Below the pieces are notes generated by a model. That model saw nothing but the letters and a program-made list of their open reading frames with translations. It made no database searches and was not told the DNA's origin. The translations under genes were made by a program, and so were the position numbers. A DNA stretch of 64,000 nt, taken from assembly GCF_945906775.1 (NCBI RefSeq), contig NZ_CAMDRE010000002.1, positions 248,001-312,000 of the forward strand, read 5' to 3'. Positions 36,960 through 45,742 of this stretch are shown here, one piece after another. How positions within the stretch are numbered: position 1 is the first letter of the stretch; each line of letters opens with the position of its first letter. Origin of the DNA: Citrobacter sp. Marseille-Q6884 (GTDB lineage: Bacteria; Pseudomonadota; Gammaproteobacteria; Enterobacterales; Enterobacteriaceae).

Positions 36960-37295
36960 ATGGAAAAAGAACGCATCATTCAGGAATTTGTGCCGGGGAA
37001 ACAGGTCACGCTGGCGCATCTGATTGCGCACCCAGGCGAAGAACTGGCGAAAAAGATCGGCGTTCCCGAAGCGGGCGCTATCGGCATTATGACCTTGACG
37101 CCAGGTGAAACCGCGATGATTGCCGGTGATCTTGCCATGAAGGCGGCGGATGTACATATCGGTTTTCTCGATAGATTCAGCGGCGCGTTGGTGATCTACG
37201 GATCGGTCGGCGCGGTAGAAGAAGCGTTATTGCAGACGGTGAGCGGTCTGGGCCGGTTATTAAATTTCACATTGTGCAACCTGACAAAAAGTTAA
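36960..37295 (+). CDS. eutS: Ethanolamine microcompartment shell protein EutS
   Basis: EutS is a BMC-domain shell protein that forms bent hexamers at shell edges. The 111 residues ([20 protein letters not shown]) include the conserved [22 protein letters not shown] core with a circularly permuted order. The first gene of the eut operon; eutP starts 12 bases later. The ATG is preceded by AGAGGCGGTGAGC. The 160 bases upstream hold the operon promoter, activated by EutR with ethanolamine and B12, though no site can be fixed by eye. Confidence 0.97.
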   Translation: MEKERIIQEFVPGKQVTLAHLIAHPGEELAKKIGVPEAGAIGIMTLTPGETAMIAGDLAMKAADVHIGFLDRFSGALVIYGSVGAVEEALLQTVSGLGRLLNFTLCNLTKS

Positions 37296-37307
37296 TCAGA
37301 GGCGGCG

Positions 37308-37787
37308 ATGAAACGTATTGCTTTTGTCGGTACGGTGGGGGCGGGAAAAACAACGCTCTTTAATGCGCTACAGGGAAATTATTCCCTCGCCAGAAAAACG
37401 CAGGCGGTGGAGTTTAATGAAAACGGCGATATCGACACACCGGGAGAATATTTTAGTCATCCGCGCTGGTACCACGCCTTAATTACCACGCTGCAGGATG
37501 TCGATACGTTGATTTATATTCACGCTGCAAATGATTTAGAAAGTCGCTTACCTGCCGGGCTGTTAGATATCGGCGCCTGTAAACGACAAATCGCCGTTAT
37601 CAGCAAAACGGACATGCCGGATGCCGACGTCGCCGCAACGCGTCAGCTACTGCGTGGGATGGGGTTCGAAGAGCCCATTTTCGAACTCAATAGTCATGAC
37701 CCGCGCAGCGTGCAGCACCTGGTGGATTATCTGACTGAGCTCAGCCAAAAGGAGGAAAGGGCAGGTGAAAAAACTCATCACAGCTAA
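37308..37787 (+). CDS. eutP: EutP, P-loop protein of ethanolamine use
   Basis: A 159-residue Ras-like P-loop GTPase-fold protein. The Walker A GTVGAGKTT is at residues 8-16. EutP and EutQ were reported as acetate kinases in Salmonella, which would supply ATP from acetyl phosphate. The C-terminus continues 23 bases into eutQ in another frame, so the two are coupled. The SD is GAGGCGGCG. Confidence 0.95.
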   Translation: MKRIAFVGTVGAGKTTLFNALQGNYSLARKTQAVEFNENGDIDTPGEYFSHPRWYHALITTLQDVDTLIYIHAANDLESRLPAGLLDIGACKRQIAVISKTDMPDADVAATRQLLRGMGFEEPIFELNSHDPRSVQHLVDYLTELSQKEERAGEKTHHS

Positions 37788-38469
37788 TGATATTCGTGCG
37801 GCCCACGCACGCGGCGAACAGGAAATGTCGGTTGTTCTGCGCGCCAGCATCATCACCCCAGAGGCTCGCGAAGTCGCTGAGCTACTGGGCGTCACCATCA
37901 CTGAATGCGACGAATCCGCGCCGGTCGCCGCCGCTGCTGCGCCTGCTTCGATGGATGACGGTAAATCGGAAAGCCAGCGTATTCGCGAAACCATCATTGC
38001 GCAACTGCCGGAAGGACAGTTTACCGAAAGCCTCGTCGCGCAACTGATGGACAAAGTGATGAAGGAGAAACAGTCGCTGGAGCAGGGTGGAATGCAGCCG
38101 AGCTTTACCTCGGTCACCGGCAAAGGCGGCGTGAAAGTCATCGATGGCAGCAGCGTGAAGTTCGGTCGTTTTGACGGCGCGCAGCCGCACTGTGTTGGCT
38201 TAACCGATCTGGTGACTGACAAAGATGGCAGCAGTATGGCCGCCGGGTTTATGCAGTGGGATAACGCTTTCTTCCCCTGGACGCTGAACTACGACGAAAT
38301 CGATATGGTGCTGGAAGGCGAACTGCACGTTCGTCATGAAGGCGAAACCATGATTGCGAAGGCCGGGGATGTGATGTTTATTCCGAAAGGCTCCAGCATT
38401 GAGTTTGGCACGCCATCGACGGTGAAATTTCTGTATGTCGCCTGGCCTGCGAACTGGCAGTCCTGCTAA
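37765..38469 (+). CDS. eutQ: EutQ, cupin-type ethanolamine protein, GTG start
   Basis: The 234-residue product has a C-terminal cupin domain (DEIDMVLEGELHVRHEG and VMFIPKGSSIEFG, about residues 165-215) and a variable N-terminal part with a Ala-rich linker (APVAAAAAPAS). In Salmonella it was reported to act as an acetate kinase and is needed for the microcompartment. It starts at a GTG at 37765 after GGAGGAAAGGGCAG, overlapping eutP by 23 bases. Confidence 0.95.
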   Translation: MKKLITANDIRAAHARGEQEMSVVLRASIITPEAREVAELLGVTITECDESAPVAAAAAPASMDDGKSESQRIRETIIAQLPEGQFTESLVAQLMDKVMKEKQSLEQGGMQPSFTSVTGKGGVKVIDGSSVKFGRFDGAQPHCVGLTDLVTDKDGSSMAAGFMQWDNAFFPWTLNYDEIDMVLEGELHVRHEGETMIAKAGDVMFIPKGSSIEFGTPSTVKFLYVAWPANWQSC

Positions 38470-38478
38470 GGCGGATGT

Positions 38479-39282
38479 ATGAAGGATTTCATTACCGAAG
38501 CATGGCTCAGAGCGAATCATACGCTCAGCGAAGGGGCTGAAATTCATCTCCCCGCTGATGCTCGCCTGACGCCGTCTGCCCGGGAATTACTGGAAAGCCG
38601 ACATCTGCGCATTAAGTATATCGACGAGCAGGGCAGCCTGTTTATTGACGATGAAGAACAGCAACTGCAACCGGTGCACGGTTTAACCAGTAGCGATACG
38701 TATTCACCGGCGAGCTGTGAACTGTGTCATCAGCCAGTGGCAAAGAAACCTGACACATTGACGCATCTGACGGCTGACAAGATGGTGGCGAAAAGCGACC
38801 CGCGTCTGGGATTTCGCGCGGCGCTGGACAGCACCATCGGCATGGCGGTGTGGTTGCAGATTGAACTACCGGAAACGTGGCAGCCGTGGCTGGCGGACAT
38901 TCGTTCGCGTCTGGGCAACATTATGCGTGCTGACGCCATGGACGAGCCTCTGGCCGCGCAATCTATCGTCGGTTTGAGTGATGAAGATTTGCATCGGCTT
39001 TCGCATCAGCCACTGCGCTATCTGGACCACGATCACCTGGTGCCTGAAGCCAGCCAGGGACGCGATGCTGCGCTGCTCAATCTGCTGCGCACCAAAGTCC
39101 GTGAAACAGAAACGGTGGCAGCCCAGGTATTCATCACCCGCAGTTTTGAAGTGCTAAGACCGGACATTCTGCAGGCATTGAACCGTCTGTCGAGCACGGT
39201 CTACGTGATGATGATTCTGAGCGTGGCGAAGCATCCGCTGAGCGTCAGCCAAATCCAACAGCGACTGGGAGAGAAACCATGA
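38479..39282 (+). CDS. eutT: ATP:cob(I)alamin adenosyltransferase EutT
   Basis: EutT adenosylates cobalamin to give the coenzyme of EutBC. 267 residues, the EutT-type transferase family. In the metal motif, His67 and Cys80-x2-Cys83 are present, but the residue at 79 is Ser (AGC at 38713-38715), where the E. coli and Salmonella sequences I recall have a second Cys (HX11CCX2C). The rest, including the C-terminal [15 protein letters not shown] core, is intact. It starts 9 bases after eutQ and overlaps eutD by ATGA. See finding. Confidence 0.96.
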   Translation: MKDFITEAWLRANHTLSEGAEIHLPADARLTPSARELLESRHLRIKYIDEQGSLFIDDEEQQLQPVHGLTSSDTYSPASCELCHQPVAKKPDTLTHLTADKMVAKSDPRLGFRAALDSTIGMAVWLQIELPETWQPWLADIRSRLGNIMRADAMDEPLAAQSIVGLSDEDLHRLSHQPLRYLDHDHLVPEASQGRDAALLNLLRTKVRETETVAAQVFITRSFEVLRPDILQALNRLSSTVYVMMILSVAKHPLSVSQIQQRLGEKP

Positions 39283-40295
39283 TCATTGAACGTGCTCGCC
39301 AGCTCGCCCAACGCTCACCGGCGCGAGTGGTGTTCCCGGATGCGCTGGATGTTCGGGTACTGAAAGCGGCGAATTATTTGCATCAGCACGGTCTGGCGCA
39401 TCCCATTCTCGTCGCCAGCCCGTTTGCGCTGCGTCAGTTTGCGCTCGGTCACCGGGTGGCAATGGATGGTATTCAGGTCATCGATCCGCAAAGCAACCTG
39501 CAAATGCGTGAAGAGTTTGCGCAGCGCTGGCTTGCCCGCGCGGGTGAAAAAACACCGCCGGATGCGTGTGAAAAGCTTAACGATCCGCTGATGTTCGCCG
39601 CAGCCATGGTCAGTGCCGGTAAAGCCGACGTGTGCATTGCGGGCAACCTGTCGTCAACCGCGAACGTTCTGCGTGCAGGGCTGCGCATCATTGGATTACA
39701 GCCTGGTTGCAAAACGTTGTCGTCAATTTTCCTGATGCTCCCGCAATACCTCGGACCGTCATTAGGATTTGCCGATTGCAGCGTCGTGCCGCAACCCACA
39801 GCCGCACAACTGGCGGATATTGCGATTGCCAGTGCGCAGACCTGGCAAGCGATTACCGGCGAGGAGCCGCGTGTTGCCATGCTCTCCTTTTCCAGTAATG
39901 GCAGTGCGCGCCACCCCAATGTCGCTAACGTACAGCAGGCAACGGAGATCGTTCGTGAGCGCGCGCCTGAGCTTACCGTTGACGGTGAACTGCAGTTTGA
40001 TGCCGCTTTTGTCCCGGATGTCGCGGCACAAAAAGCGCCTGCCAGTCCGCTGCAGGGCAATGCCAATGTGATGGTATTTCCCTCGCTGGAGGCAGGAAAT
40101 ATTGGTTACAAAATCGCCCAGCGTCTGGGGGGATACCGTGCAGTAGGGCCGCTGATTCAGGGGCTTGCCGCACCGCTTCATGATCTCTCCCGCGGCTGTA
40201 GCGTACAGGAAATTATCGAACTGGCGTTGGTGGCAGCAGTGCCGCGCCAGACTGACGTGAGTCGTGAAAACGTCTCACACACACTGGTTGTTTAG
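39279..40295 (+). CDS. eutD: Phosphotransacetylase EutD
   Basis: EutD converts acetyl-CoA and phosphate to acetyl phosphate and CoA, recycling CoA inside the compartment. The 338-residue protein is the PTA catalytic domain alone ([13 protein letters not shown] and SSIFLMLP substrate segments; [23 protein letters not shown]), homologous to the C-terminal half of MaeB 2.5 kb upstream. Its start overlaps eutT (ATGA). It is followed after 38 bases by eutM. Confidence 0.96.
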   Translation: MIIERARQLAQRSPARVVFPDALDVRVLKAANYLHQHGLAHPILVASPFALRQFALGHRVAMDGIQVIDPQSNLQMREEFAQRWLARAGEKTPPDACEKLNDPLMFAAAMVSAGKADVCIAGNLSSTANVLRAGLRIIGLQPGCKTLSSIFLMLPQYLGPSLGFADCSVVPQPTAAQLADIAIASAQTWQAITGEEPRVAMLSFSSNGSARHPNVANVQQATEIVRERAPELTVDGELQFDAAFVPDVAAQKAPASPLQGNANVMVFPSLEAGNIGYKIAQRLGGYRAVGPLIQGLAAPLHDLSRGCSVQEIIELALVAAVPRQTDVSRENVSHTLVV

Positions 40296-40333
40296 GTCCC
40301 GTTCTGGACCCCTTCTACAGAGAGGAAAGCACA

Positions 40334-40627
40334 ATGGAAGCATTAGGAATGATTGAAACCCGGGGCCTGGTTGCACTGATCGAGGCTTCTGACGCAATGG
40401 TTAAAGCGGCGCGTGTGAAACTGGTTGGCGTGAAGCAGATTGGCGGCGGTTTGGTGACCGCAATGGTTCGTGGCGATGTGGCGGCCTGTAAAGCCGCAAC
40501 GGATGCCGGCGCGGCGGCTGCACAGCGTATTGGTGAACTGGTTTCTGTACATGTTATCCCGCGTCCGCACGGCGATCTGGAAGAAGTGTTCCCGATCAGC
40601 TTTAAAGGCGACAGCAACGACATGTAA
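40334..40627 (+). CDS. eutM: Major microcompartment shell protein EutM
   Basis: EutM forms the flat hexamers that tile the eut microcompartment facets. 97 residues with the single BMC domain ([37 protein letters not shown]) and the pore-loop region. An SD GAGAGGAAAGCACA precedes the ATG. It is closely related to CcmK and PduA. The gap to eutN (113 bases) is the longest inside the operon and contains a hairpin. Confidence 0.98.
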   Translation: MEALGMIETRGLVALIEASDAMVKAARVKLVGVKQIGGGLVTAMVRGDVAACKAATDAGAAAAQRIGELVSVHVIPRPHGDLEEVFPISFKGDSNDM

Positions 40628-40684
40628 GTAGTCCATGTGGCGCCACGGATTCATTGCTGGCGTCACCCTCTCTCCTTTTTACAT

Positions 40685-40702
40685 TACCTTCTGCGGAGGG
40701 TA
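40685..40702 (+). promoter_or_regulatory. Hairpin between eutM and eutN
   Basis: TACCTTC, the loop TGCG and GAGGGTA form a 7-bp stem (with one G-U pair) in the eutM-eutN gap. It is followed by a G-run, not T, so it is not an obvious terminator; it could be an mRNA processing or stability element that lets EutM exceed the downstream genes. Inference. Confidence 0.4.
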
Positions 40703-40740
40703 GGGGGAGGTTTTACCTGAAATATGCCACGGAGGCGGGT

Positions 40741-41028
40741 ATGAAACTGGCAATCGTCACAGGACAAATTGTTTGTACCGTTCGCCATCAGGGACTCGCG
40801 CACGACAAGCTGCTGATGGTGGAAATGATTGATGCTCAGGGAAATCCCGACGGGCAGTGTGCTGTTGCTATCGACAGCATCGGGGCGGGAACCGGTGAGT
40901 GGGTGCTGCTGGTAAGCGGCAGTTCAGCCCGTCAGGCACACCGTAACGAATCATCCCCAGTCGATTTGTGCGTGATTGGCATTGTCGATGAAGTGGTATC
41001 TGGCGGTCAGGTCATTTTTCATAAATAG
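40741..41028 (+). CDS. eutN: Microcompartment vertex protein EutN
   Basis: EutN is the pentameric or hexameric vertex protein (EutN/CcmL family). The 95 residues MKLAIVTGQIVCTVRHQG... form the small OB-like fold. I place the start at 40741 after ACGGAGGCGGG; a longer frame from 40654 adds 29 codons with no homology. eutE follows after 11 bases. Confidence 0.96.
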   Translation: MKLAIVTGQIVCTVRHQGLAHDKLLMVEMIDAQGNPDGQCAVAIDSIGAGTGEWVLLVSGSSARQAHRNESSPVDLCVIGIVDEVVSGGQVIFHK

Positions 41029-41039
41029 GACTGAACATC

Positions 41040-42443
41040 ATGAATCAACAGGATATTGAACAGGTCGTGAAAGCGGTGCTGCTGAAAATGAAAGACAGCA
41101 GCCAACCCGTCAGTGCCGTTCAAGAAATGGGCGTTTTTGCCTCCCTGGATGACGCAGTGGCGGCAGCAAAACTGGCCCAACAAGGGCTGAAAAGCGTCGC
41201 GATGCGCCAGTTGGCCATTCACGCCATTCGTATTGCTGGCGAAAAACACGCCAGAGAATTAGCGGAACTTGCCGTCACTGAGACTGGCATGGGACGCGTC
41301 GAAGATAAATTTGCCAAAAATGTGGCGCAAGCGCGCGGTACACCGGGCGTGGAATGTCTCTCTCCTCAGGTACTGACCGGTGATAACGGTCTGACGCTGA
41401 TTGAAAACGCGCCGTGGGGCGTGGTGGCCTCGGTAACCCCGTCCACCAACCCGGCTGCGACCGTCATTAATAATGCGATCAGCCTGATTGCCGCAGGCAA
41501 CAGTGTGGTCTTCGCGCCGCATCCGGCGGCAAAAGGGGTTTCTCAGCGCGCCATTACTCTGCTTAACCAGGCGGTGGTTGCCGCTGGCGGCCCGGCAAAC
41601 CTGCTGGTGACCGTTGCCAACCCGGATATCGAAACCGCACAGCGTCTGTTCAAGTACCCTGGCATTGGCCTGCTGGTAGTGACCGGCGGTGAAGCGGTGG
41701 TTGATGCTGCGCGCAAACACACCAATAAGCGTCTGATTGCAGCGGGTGCGGGTAATCCGCCAGTGGTGGTGGACGAAACCGCCGACCTGGTCCGCGCCGC
41801 GCAGTCCATCGTGAAAGGTGCATCGTTCGATAACAACATCATCTGCGCTGACGAAAAAGTGTTGATCGTGGTGGATAGCGTTGCCGACGAACTGATGCGT
41901 CTGATGGAAAGTCAGCATGCGGTAAAACTCACGGCGGCTCAGGCGGAGCAACTTCAACCGGTGCTGCTGAAAAATATCGATGAGCGCGGCAAAGGTACGG
42001 TCAGTCGTGACTGGGTCGGGCGCGATGCAGGAAAAATTGCGGCGGCGATTGGCCTGAACGTACCAGAGCAAACCCGACTGTTGTTCGTCGAAACGTCTGC
42101 CACGCATCCGTTTGCCGTAACCGAACTGATGATGCCGGTACTGCCGGTGGTGCGGGTGGCAAACGTCGATGAAGCCATTGAACTGGCGGTAACGCTTGAA
42201 GGCGGCTGTCACCACACGGCGGCGATGCACTCACGCAATATCGACAACATGAACCGTATGGCTAACGCCATTGATACCAGCATTTTCGTCAAGAACGGAC
42301 CGTGCATTGCCGGTCTTGGGCTCGGCGGTGAAGGCTGGACCACCATGACCATTACGACACCAACCGGGGAAGGGGTGACCAGTGCGCGCACGTTTGTGCG
42401 TCTGCGTCGCTGTGTGTTGGTCGATGCGTTTCGCATCGTATAG
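41040..42443 (+). CDS. eutE: CoA-acylating acetaldehyde dehydrogenase EutE
   Basis: EutE oxidises acetaldehyde to acetyl-CoA with NAD. 467 residues with the aldehyde dehydrogenase fold, catalytic Cys269 in NNIICADEK, and TPSTNPAATVIN cofactor region. The N-terminal 18-20 residues (MNQQDIEQVVKAVLLKMK) form a short amphipathic helix of the type that targets cargo to microcompartments, followed by a Ser/Pro linker. It precedes eutJ by 22 bases. Confidence 0.97.
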   Translation: MNQQDIEQVVKAVLLKMKDSSQPVSAVQEMGVFASLDDAVAAAKLAQQGLKSVAMRQLAIHAIRIAGEKHARELAELAVTETGMGRVEDKFAKNVAQARGTPGVECLSPQVLTGDNGLTLIENAPWGVVASVTPSTNPAATVINNAISLIAAGNSVVFAPHPAAKGVSQRAITLLNQAVVAAGGPANLLVTVANPDIETAQRLFKYPGIGLLVVTGGEAVVDAARKHTNKRLIAAGAGNPPVVVDETADLVRAAQSIVKGASFDNNIICADEKVLIVVDSVADELMRLMESQHAVKLTAAQAEQLQPVLLKNIDERGKGTVSRDWVGRDAGKIAAAIGLNVPEQTRLLFVETSATHPFAVTELMMPVLPVVRVANVDEAIELAVTLEGGCHHTAAMHSRNIDNMNRMANAIDTSIFVKNGPCIAGLGLGGEGWTTMTITTPTGEGVTSARTFVRLRRCVLVDAFRIV

Positions 42444-42465
42444 CGCGTACTAAGGAGAAGACGAG

Positions 42466-43305
42466 ATGGCGCATGACGAACAACGTTGGCTCACACCCAG
42501 ACTGCAAAAAGCGGCAACGCTGTGTAACCAGACGCCTGCCGCGAGTGAATCACCGCTGTGGTTGGGCGTTGATTTGGGAACCTGTGACGTGGTGTCGATG
42601 GTTGTCGACAGCGACGGGCAGCCGGTAGCGGTTTGCCTGGACTGGGCCGACGTCGTGCGTGACGGCATCGTCTGGGACTTTTTCGGTGCCGTGACCATTG
42701 TGCGTCGCCATCTCGATACGCTTGAGCAACAACTGGGTTGTCGTTTTACCCACGCGGCAACCTCGTTTCCACCCGGCACCGATCCGCGCATCTCGATTAA
42801 CGTGCTGGAGTCTGCCGGACTGGACGTGAGCCACGTACTGGATGAGCCGACGGCGGTGGCGGATCTGCTGAAACTGGATAACGCCGGCGTCGTGGATATC
42901 GGTGGCGGGACAACCGGTATCGCCATTGTGAAACAGGGTGTGGTGACTTACTCCGCCGATGAAGCCACGGGCGGGCACCATATTTCCCTGACGCTGGCCG
43001 GTAATCGCCGAATTCAACTGGAAGAGGCCGAGCAGTACAAGCGCAGCAACGGCAAGGAAATCTGGCCAGTGGTGAAACCGGTTTACGAAAAGATGGCGGA
43101 AATCGTTGCCCATCATATCGCAGGGCAAGGGATAACAGATTTATGGCTGGCGGGCGGGTCCTGTATGCAGCCGGGCGTCGAGGAGCTGTTCCGTAAGCGT
43201 TTCCCGGAGCTGCAGGTGCATTTACCGCAGCACAGTCTGTTTATGACTCCGCTGGCCATTGCGAACAGCGGAAAAGAAAAAGCGGAAGGAATCTATGCAA
43301 GCTGA
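42466..43305 (+). CDS. eutJ: Hsp70-like EutJ
   Basis: EutJ is a 279-residue protein of the actin/Hsp70-ATPase superfamily, thought to assist microcompartment assembly. Phosphate loops are visible: LGVDLGTCDVVSM (phosphate 1) and VVDIGGGTTGIAI (phosphate 2), and the adenosine motif LAGGSCMQPG near the C-terminus. It starts after AAGGAGAAGACGAG. eutG overlaps it by 11 bases at the end. Exact role unproven. Confidence 0.94.
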   Translation: MAHDEQRWLTPRLQKAATLCNQTPAASESPLWLGVDLGTCDVVSMVVDSDGQPVAVCLDWADVVRDGIVWDFFGAVTIVRRHLDTLEQQLGCRFTHAATSFPPGTDPRISINVLESAGLDVSHVLDEPTAVADLLKLDNAGVVDIGGGTTGIAIVKQGVVTYSADEATGGHHISLTLAGNRRIQLEEAEQYKRSNGKEIWPVVKPVYEKMAEIVAHHIAGQGITDLWLAGGSCMQPGVEELFRKRFPELQVHLPQHSLFMTPLAIANSGKEKAEGIYAS

Positions 43306-44482
43306 ATTGCAGAGCGCGCTCTTTCAGGCATTCGATACCCTGAATCTGCAACGTATTAAAACGTTTAGCGTTCCACCGGTCACGCTGTGTGGACTGGGTT
43401 CGCTTAGCGCCTGTGGGCAGGAAGCGCAGACGCGCGGACTGACACATATGTTCGTGATGGTGGATAGCTTCCTGCATCAGGCCGGAATGACTGCCGGGCT
43501 TGAACGCAGCCTCGCGATGAAAGGTGTGGCGATGACCGTCTGGCCATGTCCGATGGGCGAGCCTTGCATCACGGACGTTTGCGCGGCGGTGGCGCAGTTG
43601 CGTGAGTCGAAATGTGATGGCGTGGTGGCCTTTGGTGGTGGTTCTGTACTGGATGCCGCGAAAGCGGTGGCATTGCTGGTGACGAATCCCACTCAGACGC
43701 TGGCCGACATGACGGAACAGAGCGTATTGCGCCCGCGACTGCCGCTGATTGCCGTCCCGACTACCGCCGGGACAGGGTCAGAAACCACTAACGTCACGGT
43801 GATTATCGACGCCGCGACCGGACTGAAAAAGGTGCTGGCTCACCCGACGCTGATGCCGGATGTGGCCATTCTCGATGCCGCGCTGACCGAAGGTGTGCCC
43901 GCGCATGTGACGGCAATGACCGGCATTGATGCGCTGACGCATGCGGTTGAGGCTTACAGCGCGCTGAATGCGACACCGTTTACCGACAGCCTGGCGATTG
44001 GTGCGATTGCGATGATCGGCAAAGCGTTACCGAAAGTGGTGGGATACGGCCAGGATCTGGCGGCGCGCGAAAGCATGCTGCTCGCCTCCTGCATGGCAGG
44101 TATGGCGTTTTCCAGCGCGGGTCTGGGGTTGTGTCATGCGATGGCGCACCAGCCGGGTGCGGCGTTGCATATTCCGCACGGTCAGGCGAACGCCATGCTG
44201 CTGCCGACGGTGATGGGCTTTAACCGCATGGTCTGTCGTGAGCGCTTCAGCCAGATCGGACGGGCATTAACCAACAAGAAATCAGACGATCGTGACGCCA
44301 TCAACGCCGTCATTGAGCTGATTACCGAAGTCGGTCAGACCAAACGGCTCGCTGACGTTGGTGCGAAGCCCGAGTATTACAGCGTATGGGCGCAAGCCGC
44401 GCTGGAGGATATTTGTATTCGCAGTAACCCACGCACTGCCACGCAGGCTGACATTATTGCGTTGTATGCGGCGGCACAATAA
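43295..44482 (+). CDS. eutG: Alcohol dehydrogenase EutG
   Basis: EutG is an iron-dependent (group III) alcohol dehydrogenase that reduces acetaldehyde to ethanol and regenerates NAD in the compartment. 395 residues with the NAD motif FGGGSVLDAAK and the iron ligand region (TGIDALTHAVEAY, CHAMAHQPGA, HGQANA). I choose the ATG at 43295; it follows GCGGAAGG and overlaps eutJ by 11 bases. Residues 1-18 (MQAELQSALFQAFDTLNL) are another encapsulation-type helix. Confidence 0.96.
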   Translation: MQAELQSALFQAFDTLNLQRIKTFSVPPVTLCGLGSLSACGQEAQTRGLTHMFVMVDSFLHQAGMTAGLERSLAMKGVAMTVWPCPMGEPCITDVCAAVAQLRESKCDGVVAFGGGSVLDAAKAVALLVTNPTQTLADMTEQSVLRPRLPLIAVPTTAGTGSETTNVTVIIDAATGLKKVLAHPTLMPDVAILDAALTEGVPAHVTAMTGIDALTHAVEAYSALNATPFTDSLAIGAIAMIGKALPKVVGYGQDLAARESMLLASCMAGMAFSSAGLGLCHAMAHQPGAALHIPHGQANAMLLPTVMGFNRMVCRERFSQIGRALTNKKSDDRDAINAVIELITEVGQTKRLADVGAKPEYYSVWAQAALEDICIRSNPRTATQADIIALYAAAQ

Positions 44483-44509
44483 ATACACATATGACAGGGA
44501 GTAGGGGCT

Positions 44510-45742
44510 ATGGGAATTAACGAAATCATCATGTACATCATGATGTTCTTTATGCTGATTGCCGCCGTGGACAGGATCCTGTCGCAGTTCGGCGGTTCGG
44601 CGCGTTTCCTCGGTAAGTTCGGTAAGAGCATTGAGGGATCCGGCGGTCAGTTTGAAGAAGGTTTTATGGCAATGGGCGCGCTGGGTCTGGCGATGGTCGG
44701 TATGACCGCGCTGGCGCCGGTATTAGCAAAAGTGCTCGGGCCGGTGATTATTCCGCTGTATGAAATGCTGGGCGCGAACCCGTCGATGTTTGCCGGGACG
44801 CTGCTGGCATGTGACATGGGCGGCTTCTTCCTGGCGAAAGAACTGGCGGGCGGCGACGTGGCAGCATGGCTGTACTCCGGTCTGATCCTGGGGGCAATGA
44901 TGGGGCCGACGCTGGTTTTCTCCATTCCGGTTGCGCTGGGGATCATTGAACCGTCAGACCGTCGTTATCTGGCGCTGGGCGTACTGGCCGGTATTGTCAC
45001 CATCCCCATCGGCTGTATCGCAGGGGGGCTGGTGGCGATGTACTCCGGCGTTGAAATCAACGGGCAGCCAGTGGAGTTCACCTTCGCGCTGATCCTGATG
45101 AACATGATTCCGGTGCTGATCGTTGCCGTGCTGGTCGCGCTGGGGCTGAAATTCATCCCGGAAAAAATGATCAATGGTTTCCAGATCTTCGCGAAATTCC
45201 TCGTGGCGTTGATCACCATCGGTCTGGCGGCGGCCGTCATTAAATTCCTGCTCGGCTGGGAACTGATCCCGGGTCTCGATCCTATCTTCATGGCTGCGGG
45301 CGACAAACCGGGTGAAGTGATGCGCGCTATCGAAGTGATCGGCTCCATCTCCTGCGTCCTGCTCGGTGCGTATCCGATGGTATTGCTGCTGACCCGTTGG
45401 TTCGAAAAACCGCTGATGAGTGTCGGTAATTTGCTGAAAATTAACAACATAGCGGCTGCTGGTATGGTCGCCACGCTGGCGAACAACATCCCGATGTTCG
45501 GCATGATGAAAAATATGGATACCCGCGGCAAAGTGATCAATTGCGCTTTCGCCGTCTCAGCCGCCTTTGCTTTGGGTGACCACTTAGGTTTCGCCGCCGC
45601 GAATATGAACGCCATGATCTTCCCGATGATTGTCGGCAAGCTGATCGGCGGCGTAACCGCGATTGGTGTCGCTATGCTGTTAGTACCGAAAGACGAAAAC
45701 GTTCCTGTTGAAGCGGAAACGAACGCGGAGGCGCAATCGTGA
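44510..45742 (+). CDS. eutH: Ethanolamine permease EutH
   Basis: EutH imports ethanolamine when external levels are low or the pH is low. The 410-residue inner-membrane protein has about ten to eleven hydrophobic helices (MGINEIIMYIMMFFMLIAAV first, then GLAMVGMTALAPVLAKVL...) and an acidic tail. eutA's GTG overlaps its stop (GTGA). Diffusion of the neutral amine explains why the gene is dispensable at high pH. Confidence 0.97.
   Translation: MGINEIIMYIMMFFMLIAAVDRILSQFGGSARFLGKFGKSIEGSGGQFEEGFMAMGALGLAMVGMTALAPVLAKVLGPVIIPLYEMLGANPSMFAGTLLACDMGGFFLAKELAGGDVAAWLYSGLILGAMMGPTLVFSIPVALGIIEPSDRRYLALGVLAGIVTIPIGCIAGGLVAMYSGVEINGQPVEFTFALILMNMIPVLIVAVLVALGLKFIPEKMINGFQIFAKFLVALITIGLAAAVIKFLLGWELIPGLDPIFMAAGDKPGEVMRAIEVIGSISCVLLGAYPMVLLLTRWFEKPLMSVGNLLKINNIAAAGMVATLANNIPMFGMMKNMDTRGKVINCAFAVSAAFALGDHLGFAAANMNAMIFPMIVGKLIGGVTAIGVAMLLVPKDENVPVEAETNAEAQS

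Noticed and set aside
36850..36960. A B12 riboswitch before eutS
   Set aside because: The eut operon of Enterobacteriaceae is controlled by EutR; no B12-box-like GCCACTG sequence was visible in the 110-base leader.
41259..42230. A 323-codon minus-strand frame opposite eutE
   Set aside because: Antisense shadow; no motif; interrupts no known gene.
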